In this document: piece by piece, positions 36,701-48,700 of the stretch | Layout of the letters: each line of letters begins with the position of its first letter | Position numbering within the stretch: position 1 is the first letter of the stretch | NCBI GenBank assembly: GCA_964036155.1 | Contig: OZ038423.1 | Location: 69,207,249 to 69,271,248, forward strand | Source of the DNA: Diploscapter coronatus | Taxonomy: Eukaryota; Nematoda; Chromadorea; Rhabditida; Rhabditidae | Direction: 5' to 3' | Length of the DNA stretch: 64,000 bases | The notes under the pieces: generated by a model | What the model was told of the DNA's origin: nothing | Databases searched by the model: none | What the model saw: only the letters and a program-made list of their open reading frames with translations | Made by a program: the position numbers and the translations under genes

Positions 36701-39700
36701 ACTTTCAGGTTGAGTTGGAGCGCTCTAAATACGATAATGATTAGATTTAATTTACCGAATTTTCCCAATAAATCACTCCCATATTAATTGGGGGAAATTC
36801 ATGCTTGCTAATTCATCCATCAACACGTGCAATGGGGTTCAATATATGAAATTAAAGACTTTCCCATTATCTAAATTCTATAAATTAAAATATCTACTGA
36901 TTTGAACAAAAATCTATGATGATCTAAAATGGTAAATACTAAAGAATGAAGGTAGCACCTGCTCGATTGTCTCACTAGATGGAGTACGCTTGGTAATTTT
37001 CTTTTTGGATGGCAAATCTTTTTCAGAACTAGGTTGCGATTGAACTGAATCAACATCGGAAGATGAAATTTCGTTTGATGGTTGTTGCTCCAGTTTTTTA
37101 CTGTCTTTCAAGTCTTTGCTCAATTTGTCGGAGCTCGGTTTCTTCTCAACGACCTTCTTTCCGGCCTTCGAATCTTCAACCTTGGCTGGCTCAACCTTGG
37201 CTGGTTCAACTTTAGCTGGTTCAACTGGAGTCGGTTCGGGCTGTTTCTGCTCAGCGGGCTGATCTTTGCCTAGTTTGTCGGAGCTTGGTTTCTTCTCAAC
37301 GACCTTCTTTCCGGCCTTCGAATCTTCAATTTTAGTAGGCTCAACTGGAGTCGGTTCGGGCTGTTTCTGCTCAGCGGGCTGATCCTTGCCTAGTTTGTCG
37401 GAGCTTGGTTTCTTCTCAACGACCTTCTTTCCGGCCTTCGAATCTTCAACCTTGGCTGGCTCAACCTTGGCTGGTTCAACTTTAGCTGGCTCAACTGGAG
37501 TCGGTTCGGGCTGTTTCTGCTCAGCGGGCTGATCTTTGCCTAGTTTGTCGGAGCTTGGTTTCTTCTCAACGACCTTCTTTCCGGCCTTCGAATCTTCAAC
37601 TTTAGCTGGTTCAACCTTGGCTGGCTCAACCTTGGCTGCTTCAACTTTAGCTGCTTCAACTTTAGCTGGTTCAACCTTGGCTGGTTCAACTTTAGCTGCT
37701 TCAACTTTAGCTGGCTCAACTGGAGTCGGTTCGGGCTGTTTCTGCTCAGCGGGCTGATCCTTGCCTAGTTTGTCGGAGCTTGGTTTCTTCTCAACGACCT
37801 TCTTTCCGGCCTTCGAATCTTCAACTTTAGCTGGTTCAACCTTGGCTGGCTCAACCTTGGCTGCTTCAACTTTAGCTGCTTCAACTTTAGCTGGTTCAAC
37901 CTTGGCTGGTTCAACTTTAGCTGCTTCAACTTTAGCTGGCTCAACTGGAGTCGGTTCGGGCTGTTTCTGCTCAGCGGGCTGATCCTTGCCTAGTTTGTCG
38001 GAGCTTGGTTTCTTCTCAACGACCTTCTTTCCGGCCTTCGAATCTTCAACCTTGGCTGGTTCAACCTTGGCTGGCTCAACCTTGGCTGCTTCAACTTTAG
38101 CTGGCTCAACTGGAGTCGGTTCGGGCTGTTTCTGCTCAGCGGGCTGATCCTTGCCTAGTTTGTCGGAGCTTGGTTTCTTCTCAACGACCTTCTTTCCGGC
38201 CTTCGAATCTTCAACTTTAGCTGGTTCAACCTTGGCTGGCTCAACTGGAGTCGGTTCAGGCTGTTTCTGTTCAGCGGGTTGATCCTTGCCTAGTTTGTCG
38301 GAGCTTGGTTTCTTCTCAACGACCTTCTTTCCGGCCTTCGAATCTTCAACTTTAGCTGGTTCAACCTTGGCTGGCTCAACCTTGGCTGCTTCAACTTTAG
38401 CTGCTTCAACTTTAGCTGGTTCAACCTTGGCTGGTTCAACTTTAGCTGCTTCAACTTTAGCTGGCTCAACTGGAGTCGGTTCGGGCTGTTTCTGCTCAGC
38501 GGGCTGATCCTTGCCTAGTTTGTCGGAGCTTGGTTTCTTCTCAACGACCTTCTTTCCGGCCTTCGAATCTTCAACTTTAGCTGGTTCAACCTTGGCTGGC
38601 TCAACCTTGGCTGCTTCAACTTTAGCTGCTTCAACTTTAGCTGGTTCAACCTTGGCTGCTTCAACTTTAGCTGGCTCAACTGGAGTCGGTTCGGGCTGTT
38701 TCTGTTCGGCGGGTTGATCCTTGCCTAGTTTGTCGGAGCTCGGTTTCTTCTCAACGACCTTCTTCCCGGCCTTCGAATCTTCAACCTTGGCTGGTTCAAC
38801 TGGAGTCGGTTCGGGCTGTTTCTGCTCAGCGGGCTGATCCTTGCCTAGTTTGTCGGAGCTTGGTTTCTTCTCAACGACCTTCTTTCCGGCCTTCGAATCT
38901 TCAACCTTGGCTGGTTCAACTGGAGTCGGTTCGGGCTGTTTCTGCTCAGCGGGCTGATCCTTGCCTAGTTTGTCGGAGCTTGGTTTCTTCTCAACGACCT
39001 TCTTTCCGGCCTTCGAATCTTCAGGCTTGGCTGGTTCAACCTTGGCTGCTTCAACCTTGGCTGGTTCAACTGGAGTCGGTTCGGGCTGTTTCTGCTCAGC
39101 GGGCTGATCCTTGCCTAGTTTGTCGGAGCTTGGTTTCTTCTCAACGACCTTCTTTCCGGCCTTCGAATCTTCAGGCTTGGCTGGTTCAACCTTGGCTGCT
39201 TCAACCTTGGCTGGTTCAACTGGAGTCGGTTCGGGCTGTTTCTGCTCAGCGGGCTGATCCTTGCCTAGTTTGTCGGAGCTCGGTTTCTTCTCAACGACCT
39301 TCTTTCCAGCCTTCGAATCTTCAACCTTGGCTGCTTCAACTTTAGCTGGCTCAACTGGAGTCGGTTCAGGCTGTTTCTGCTCAGCGGGCTGATCCTTGCC
39401 TAGTTTGTCGGAGCTCGGTTTCTTCTCAACGACCTTCTTTCCAGCCTTCGAATCTTCAACCTTGGCTGCTTCAACTTTAGCTGGTTCAACTGGAGTCGGT
39501 TCGGGCTGTTTCTGTTCGGCGGGTTGATCCTTGCCTAGTTTGTCGGAGCTTGGTTTCTTCTCAACGACCTTCTTTCCGGCCTTCGAATCTTCAGGCTTGG
39601 CTGGTTCAACCTTGGCTGCTTCAACCTTGGCTGGTTCAACTGGAGTCGGTTCGGGCTGTTTCTGCTCAGCGGGCTGATCCTTGCCTAGTTTGTCGGAGCT

Positions 39701-42700
39701 TGGTTTCTTCTCAACGACCTTCTTTCCGGCCTTCGAATCTTCAGGCTTGGCTGGCTCAACCTTGGCTGGCTCAACTGGAGTCGGTTCGGGCTGTTTCTGT
39801 TCAGCGGGCTGATCCTTGCCTAGTTTGTCGGAGCTTGGTTTCTTCTCAACGACCTTCTTTCCGGCCTTCGAATCTTCAGGCTTGGCTGGTTCAACCTTGG
39901 CTGCTTCAACTTTAGCTGGTTCAACTGGAGTCGGTTCGGGCTGTTTCTGCTCAGCGGGCTGATCCTTGCCTAGTTTGTCGGAGCTTGGTTTCTTCTCAAC
40001 GACCTTCTTTCCGGCCTTCGAATCTTCAGGCTTGGCTGGTTCAACCTTGGCTGCTTCAACTTTAGCTGGTTCAACTGGAGTCGGTTCGGGCTGTTTCTGT
40101 TCGGCGGGTTGATCCTTGCCTAGTTTGTCGGAGCTTGGTTTCTTCTCAACGACCTTCTTTCCAGCCTTCGAATCTTCAACCTTGGCTGCTTCAACTTTAG
40201 CTGGTTCAACTGGAGTCGGTTCGGGCTGTTTCTGTTCGGCGGGTTGATCCTTGCCTAGTTTGTCGGAGCTTGGTTTCTTCTCAACGACCTTCTTTCCGGC
40301 CTTCGAATCTTCAGGCTTGGCTGGTTCAACCTTGGCTGCTTCAACTTTAGCTGGCTCAACTGGAGTTGGTTCGGGCTGTTTCTGCTCAGCGGGCTGATCC
40401 TTGCCTAGTTTGTCGGAGCTCGGTTTCTTCTCAACGACCTTCTTTCCAGCCTTCGAATCTTCAACCTTGGCTGCTTCAACTTTAGCTGGCTCAACTGGAG
40501 TCGGTTCAGGCTGTTTCTGCTCAGCGGGCTGATCCTTGCCTAGTTTGTCGGAGCTCGGTTTCTTCTCAACGACCTTCTTTCCAGCCTTCGAATCTTCAAC
40601 CTTGGCTGCTTCAACTTTAGCTGGTTCAACTGGAGTCGGTTCGGGCTGTTTCTGTTCGGCGGGTTGATCCTTGCCTAGTTTGTCGGAGCTTGGTTTCTTC
40701 TCAACGACCTTCTTTCCGGCCTTCGAATCTTCAGGCTTGGCTGGTTCAACCTTGGCTGCTTCAACTTTAGCTGGCTCAACTGGAGTTGGTTCGGGCTGTT
40801 TCTGCTCAGCGGGCTGATCCTTGCCTAGTTTGTCGGAGCTCGGTTTCTTCTCAACGACCTTCTTTCCAGCCTTCGAATCTTCAACCTTGGCTGCTTCAAC
40901 TTTAGCTGGCTCAACTGGAGTCGGTTCAGGCTGTTTCTGCTCAGCGGGCTGATCCTTGCCTAGTTTGTCGGAGCTCGGTTTCTTCTCAACGACCTTCTTT
41001 CCAGCCTTCGAATCTTCAACCTTGGCTGCTTCAACTTTAGCTGGCTCAACTGGAGTCGGTTCAGGCTGTTTCTGCTCAGCGGGCTGATCCTTGCCTAGTT
41101 TGTCGGAGCTTGGTTTCTTCTCAACGACCTTCTTTCCAGCCTTCGAATCTTCAACCTTGGCTGCTTCAACTTTAGCTGGTTCAACTTTAGCAGGCTCAAC
41201 TGGAGTTGGTTCGGGCTGTTTCTGCTCAGCGGGCTGATCTTTGCCTAGTTTGTCGGAGCTTGGTTTCTTCTCAACGACCTTCTTTCCAGCCTTCGAATCT
41301 TCAACCTTGGCTGCTTCAACTTTAGCTGGCTCAACTGGAGTTGGTTCGGGCTGTTTCTGCTCAGCGGGCTGATCCTTCTCCAATTTATCCGAACTCGGAG
41401 ACTTTTTCATAGTTTTCTTTTTCGTTTCAATATCTTTCGAACTCGATTCTGTTTGACTTTGCACTGGTTCAATTTCACTTGATTTGCTATCCGAACTCAT
41501 TTGCTGTTTCTCATCTTTGCTTAACTTATCGCTGCTCTCTTTGCGTTTCGTAACTTTTTTACTCTGTTTATCGTCATCTGCACTCAGAATTTCCTGGCCC
41601 TTATCAATCTAAAACCAATCTCAAAGTTAAAACAAAAACTCTATGCTAATTTGAGCGGTTTGTTTGACGGTGACAATTTCAAGTTGACAATATTTCACCT
41701 CGAAAATGACATGGTGCCACTTATGATCGACATTTTGCGATTATTTCACTCACACCGTTATGGTAAGATAGTAAATTATGATGACAGATGGTTTGAGGTC
41801 GAAATATCAAATTTTAACTAATTGATTTGTAATTAACACTCTGGGAAAAGAGTGACTTGGAGTTTAAAAAGCACTTCTATGTGAACGCTTTCACGTGTGA
41901 TTTGAAATAAACTGGGATTAAGCAGTGTTATTATATGTCCTATTGAAATTAAAATAGCTTTCTTGACTAGCTAACCTTTTCATCAACTTTTGGGGGTTCG
42001 ACCTTGACCTCTTCTGGTTCCTGAAATTTCGAAAAAAATAAACTCGGTGTTAAAATTAAAATCATACCTTCTCTTCGGCTCTCGGCTGTTGAATTTTGTC
42101 CTCAGGCTTCTAAATGGTGTATCATTTAATCCATTTAGAAATTAGGAATATTTAATGACTAAACGAAATACCTTCTTCTGGGCATCCAATTTTGATTTTT
42201 GCTCTGCCTTAAAAATATTCTTTCAATAGATTAGATTTAGATTATACACCGTACCTCTAGCTTCTTTTGTTCCTCTAATTTTTGAGCCTCCAGTTTGGAC
42301 TTTTGCTCGGCCTGAATGATGAGAAATAGATTTTTAAAATAGCTTAATATCAAACTAAATATCATACTTCGAGTTTCTTCTGCTCTTCAATTTTCTTGGC
42401 TTCAAGTTTTTGAGCCTCCTCAAGCTACAAATTGTGTTTGATCACATACCCCGATAAAAAATCAACTCACCTTCTTCTGATCTTCGAGCTTTTTCTTTTC
42501 GTCAAGCTTAATTATAATAGATCATATTAGCGGTAAAATATTAGATCAGCTCACCTTTTTCTGCTCTTCAATTTTCTTGGCTTCAAGTTTTTGAGCCTCC
42601 TCAAGCTATAACTCATGATTGATTGCAAGCATATCGATGAAAAGTTAATCAACTTACCTTTCGCTGCTCTTCTAGTTTCTGCTTCTCCAAACGAGCTCGT

Positions 42701-45700
42701 TCTTCGGCCTTAATATTGAAGATCATTTCATTCTTCAGTAAATAAATTTATGCATACCTGTTTGCGCTTTTCTTCTTCCAGTCGAGCTTTTTCTTGTTCC
42801 TGCAAGTAGAGTTTTCATGGATGCTTCATTATATAATTAAGTGTATGAGTTTGGGGATATCACGATATTGCCGTAGAGAGAAATATAGGATATCACAGTG
42901 ATGAAACAAAGCATTGGGTCATCTCATATCTGTTAACCTTCAGCTCAGCCTGATAAGTGCTGACAATGAGATCTGAATTGAAATCGATCTGAAAATGAGG
43001 ACCCAATACCTTATCCGGCAGTGTATCTCTACATTATTTTATAGGATAGTGCGAAAACCCGTACTAATCTAAAATAAGTTCAACCTACCCGTTTCTTCTT
43101 GATCATCTCAGTGACCTCAGGCAGGTCCAGACCCAAGTCCTCGTCAGCCAAAAGTGCCTCCAACTCTGCGTCACTCAGCTCGATGTTCATCAATTCGTCC
43201 AGCGAACTTCTCGTTCGCTTCGGCTTTTTCTTTCCGGATTTGATGTCCTTCTTCACGCTCTCGTAGATTTCCACCGCCAAAACAGCTTCCAACTTGGCAT
43301 TTTCCGCCGAGCCCTTCAGGGTGGCACTCATGCTTGTCTCAACGGACAAGGGCTTCTTCTTGTCTTTGTCCTGAACGTAAAGAGTTTAGCATAAGTTTTT
43401 CCAATAGATGAATTATGACAACTTTATCCACTCAATCAGGAATGCTTACAGGTAAGGTATTTGATAGGTAAGTGCAGGTACGTGAAATCATGCGTTACCT
43501 TAGGTACAGACGCGATTTTTCGGTACCTGTGAGCAACTCTGTATCCAATCTCTCAAAATTTCTAACGTATCATCACTACGCTGTTTACCCCTCTTTTGGG
43601 CAATATAGTGTTGTAAGCGAAACAAAAACGCATTTTACAGTACTTCTCGGTTTAGAAGGAGAACAAATGCTTCTGGGACGGGAAGAGAAGAATGATGAAT
43701 TTTTGAGGGGCTCTTAGCGAGAAAGAATACAAGAAAAAGATAGAAGGTGAGGAAAATTATGTAGTAGCTATGCACTTTGGTTATAACCAGATAACGCATT
43801 AACCATTGCCTATGAATGACCGTTAACATACAATTTAACGATTTCACCACCTTCACACCAGGAGGCTTGGATATTAGCCTGTGAATGAAATGGCTCACCT
43901 TCTTTTTTTTCTCCTCATCATCAAGACGTTTTTCCTCTTCCTATATATGATGACATAAATATATCGGAAAAAAAATTAAAGCTACAAACCTCTTTCTTCA
44001 GTTTGTCGGCCTCGGCCTTGGATTTGATGTCCTGCTAAATCAGCTCGGTTGTATTTTTCAAATGCAATTCTAAATCACTCACGTCTTTCTTCGCCTTCTC
44101 TGCTTCAGCCTTGGTCTTGGCTTCTTCAACCTTGGTCTTCTCTGCTTCGGCCTTGGTCTTGGCTTCTTCCTGAAAGACATTCAGTAATTTCAAGGGTTGT
44201 TATGAAAATCTCACCTCTTTCTTCAGTTTGTCGGCCTCGGCCTTGGATTTGACGTCCTGCTAAATCAGCTCGGTTGTATTTTTCAAATGCAATTCTAAAT
44301 CACTCACGTCTTTCTTCGCCTTCTCTGCTTCGGCCTCGGCCTTGGATTTGACGTCCTGCTAAATCAACTCGGTTGTATTTTTCAAATGCAATTCTAAATC
44401 ACTCACGTCTTTTCCGCTATCCTTCACTTTATCTTTGCTCTTATCCGTTTTCTGAAGAAATAGATATCTACCAATTCATGAAAAAATAGAATCTATACCT
44501 TCGATTCCGGTTCTTTCGGTGTTGGGGCCTGTTCTGGTTTTTCACCATCTTTCTGAAAGAAAGATTATTGGAACAAATTTTAAAAATTAAAGTTCATACT
44601 GTTGCAGAAGGGGCATACTTCGCAGGTTCCGTGGAGATGTCTTTCTGAAAATAAAATTCCTCTTTTCTAACCGTTGAAAACCCCCAAAATAGATTTTATC
44701 ACAATTATAGGTAAGTACTTCTATCAGAGAAATAGGCAGCTAATATTCGGACTTACGGATCCTCTCTCTTCACACACTATCTCGTCCTACTTTAGTCTCC
44801 CTTCCCTATCTCTAACTATATGACCCGTCAGTCCGTGATTTAGTAACTGCAGAGAAAATATGCTATTTCGTAGTAGAGCTACAAAAAATTATACCTGCGT
44901 GGGTTGGGATGCAGTAGTGTCTTTCGATGGAGAGGCTTGACCGAGTTCGGTCTGAAAAATCTCTGATGACCTATTTAGGCAAAGACTGACGGACTGATGT
45001 AATGAAAGAAATCGCGATTTCTTATGATATTTTTTATTATTCTCATTACCCGTCACTATCTCAAATTATAAGGTTCATCATTTTAATATCCCGTCATAGA
45101 GTATCTGCCCAAATTTTATCACTCATACCTGCGTAGGAGGAGGCAAAGCCTTCTCGGGCTCGTCTAATTTGCCTTTCTGAAAGTTAATGAATTTTTCGTG
45201 GTAAAAATAGTGGACTCACCTTGGATTTTGAGGATTCTCTTGTTTGAGAGCCGGATTCGGACGCTTTCGCCGACGATAGCTGAGAATCTTTGGTTGGAGT
45301 AGCCGGCGGCTGGTCTTTCTGCAAGTAAGTGTTCCATTAAATGATTCAGCGTTAAATCTTATTTTAACAAAATGATGAAACGAGTAACGGTAGTTTCGCG
45401 CAAAAGTTTCTATGTGCGCAACAAAATACATCCGATAAAATGACCAAAATTACCATTACTTTACAACACATACTTTCTCTTAATTCCTTCGCTATTCTAA
45501 ATCTTAAATCAGTAGGATCATAACTTCTTCATTGTACAATTTGTCAACTCCCATTCAGTAGCATATAATCCATACCTGGGATGGAGCTGAATCTTTTGTA
45601 GGAGAGAGTAAATCTTGGGCCTTCGGTGTAGAAGAGATATCGGTCGGTTGATCTTTGGGCTTGCTCTTCTGAATTAAGTCAAAATATAATTTATATGTAT

Positions 45701-48700
45701 ATTATTTATCAAATGGCACGTTAGAAAAGTGCAACATCCTATAACCCATCGGTAGAGGAAAAGGATAAGGTAAGGGAAATCATCTTTTCTCATACACTTT
45801 CGTAGATCACTGCTACGACGTTGCGCTTTTTCAAGCTTGCAATCTAATCATACCTGATCTTGCTTGGTGGTATCTTTCGGCTTGCCGTCCGAGGCTTTGC
45901 TCTCCTATATTAGGAGAGCATTTTATTATATTCTTTTAAAGTGATACTTACCTGAGGAGTAGTCTTGGTGTCTTTCACTTCTTGGGGTTTGTCCTAGAAA
46001 TTTGGAATTAAAGTTTTTTACTTTGAAGATTGTTATTTTCGAAAAAAAAACCTAGAGGCTAAATAAATTTTCATATGGATATCGTGGAGATATTTGGTAT
46101 CAGTATAATTGATGAGATTACCCGAATCAGAATGATTTTAGATCTCCGAAGAGACTCAGTGGAAGCAAAGTTATGCTCGCTTTTATGGGACGCATTTATC
46201 AGCAAGCACTTCTTATTTTATTCGGCAAGTTATTTCCTACTTTGTTTTAATACGATACAGAATTTGAATTTTATCATTAGCAAAGCTATCAGTTTTCGTG
46301 GTATTTTAATGCAAGATTCCATTACTCAAAATAAGCTGAGTAATGGGATGTTGCTCCTTAGTGAAATAATTTTGAAAAATTTTCGTGGATTTTCAACCCG
46401 AAGAAATTTGTTCGTTCTCGTTCTGCTCGGCATTTATGAAAAGCAGTGAAACAAGTGGTAAGCAAATCGATATCGTAGTTTCAGAATCTGTTGGAAACTG
46501 TATGGAAGCTGTGCTTTATCTTCGAGATACGGGAGCTCTTATATTAAAAAAAAAAAAGCGTGATTGCTGAAGGATTAGGGAAAGTGTATACTATAAAGTT
46601 TAAAGGGAAAATCGATAATGCATCATATAGAAACAATTTCCCATAATTATCAATTGGGAACCCGATAAGTTAAGTCGAAAAAAGTAGCCGAAAATTCCTT
46701 ACTCATTAGTTTGAATGCTAATTCTGGTATTTCTAGAAATACCACTACTTGCAAGAAAAATTGTATGCCGAAAGGAAGGAATTCCTATCTTTACTGCCCT
46801 ACGTATATTTCATAAATTTAAAAATTGAAAGATTTCTAAATGTAAAAAATCAAGAATTGATAAATACCTGAGTATGTTGAGGAGTATCTTTTTGTTGGAG
46901 AGCTGGAGCCTGATCGCTCGGTGCTGCCGAAGTATCCACTTGATCCTTGGGAGTACCCTTCTTCTACAAGAGACATATTTATCATCTTTGTAAAGTGATT
47001 TGTCATAAATTATATTTTCGCTGAACTATCAGAAATTTTGGCAGTGAATTTCGAAAAATTCCCTTGCAGCTCAGTGGAGTGGAGTGGGAAATTTTTTGCA
47101 CTGCCAACACCCCGTGGATCAAATCGGTCAAAGTTTTCTCATGTCAATGTTTTACGAACGCACAGCTTCCTTCCGTAAAAAGTGCGCATTGTGCGATTGA
47201 ACTGTTTGAAAACTGAATTCGATCATAAACGAACTACATTTGCATCACTCTAGGCAGCAGCTCTCATCCATTCTTCCATGACGCTTCTCTCTTTGGTTGC
47301 GTTAATATGGTTTGAGTGAGAAAGGCCCTTGAGAGAGTAGACTACTGAATCGTAAACGCAGAAAAACAAGGCGAAAAGTTCAATCGCAATGCACGCTTTT
47401 TTACGGAAGCTCGGCGTTCGCAAAGCAATGACGGTATTTCAATAACTGAATTTTAACGATGGGCCCAACCAACTTACCTGTGCTTGTTTGGAATCTTTCG
47501 CTTGATCTTTGGGAGTGTCGATCTTAAAAACTCGTAATCTTTGAATGAATCCAAAAATTATCGTACCTGGCTGGTAGTGGTAGTGTCTTTCGCTGGAGTA
47601 GTTTGAGGAGGTTGGTCTATCTTAAATAATCCAAAATTTTTGTGATACTTAAAATTTTAAGGGTACTTTGAGATTTAAGCTATGACAAATCATTATTTCA
47701 ACATATGATATGATTTGCTTTAACCAACCTAACCTATATAAGTTATCGAGATGTTTTATAATTTCGAATAATGCGAGTGTTCCAAATACCTGGGTAAGGG
47801 CTGAGTCGGTGCTCTCTTGATCTTTCGGTGGCTGCTGATGAGTGGGTTGTTGTGTTTCTTTCTGAAGATAAATTCATAATCGCAGAAACACTTAGGCAGT
47901 ATAGAAACTGCGAGACGCCGAGATATGAAATTTGAAGAAATCGTGTTGGAAAATATGTTTTGCCATTCATTCTTTACTATATATTGCCTAGTTCTCATAT
48001 CTCGATGCATTGCGGTATTCAAGTGGTGAAAATTCTAACATCCATACCTTGGAAGGGGGAGTATCTTTCGTGTCTTTCGATGGTGATGCCGAAGTTTGAT
48101 CTTTCTGAAAAATATAATTCAGAATTATGAAAAAATGGAATAATTTGATGCCTGGGAAGGGAGAGAGTCTTTCGTTTCTGGAGGTGGGCCTTGATCCTTC
48201 TGCAAGAGATTAAATTTAAAAAAAAAAACATCAATTAGAATAATGAATAATACCTGTGCCGGTTTCGAGGTAGGTTCTTTCACTTGATCTTTGGCTTTGC
48301 CTTTCTGAGAAGGGAGAGTATCGGTCGGTTGAGTAGGAGGAACTTGATCCATCTGAAAATTATCGATCAGTAAAATTATTTAAGTTCAACTGGAACACTT
48401 TCAACTTAATGCCTAGTGTCTAGCCTAATCGAAAAATTAGCATAAACTTCGAGATACGATTATTACAATTTTCACTAAATGGCTTGAGTCATAATGAATT
48501 TTGAATAATTTCATATCCTAACCTGGCCCGAGGTAATGGTGTCTTTCTCTTTCGGCTTGTCGGTGGTGATGGTATCTTTCTGAATCAGGAACACTATTTT
48601 TGTAAGTACTAAAAATCATACCTGTGTGGTAGGTGTGTCTTTTGTGGGCGGGGATGATGTTTGGCTCTTCTAATTTTGTTATTTCAGAAAATACAATAAA

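Noticed and set aside
37082..39915. Many plus-strand open frames across the PEVK exon (e.g. rich in ST-LAGS or VQPWLL)
   Set aside because: They are antisense shadows of a 135-bp coding repeat; the minus strand is open for 1550 codons with canonical splice sites.
44750..45060. Possible inverted repeat (GTCAGTCCGT / ACGGACTGA)
   Set aside because: Only about 10 bases match convincingly and the flanks do not align, so I do not call an element.
46075..46449. 124-codon plus-strand open frame in an 874-base intron
   Set aside because: AT-driven, no recognisable motif, no clear promoter or splice context, and interrupted region around it is AT-rich; likely chance.
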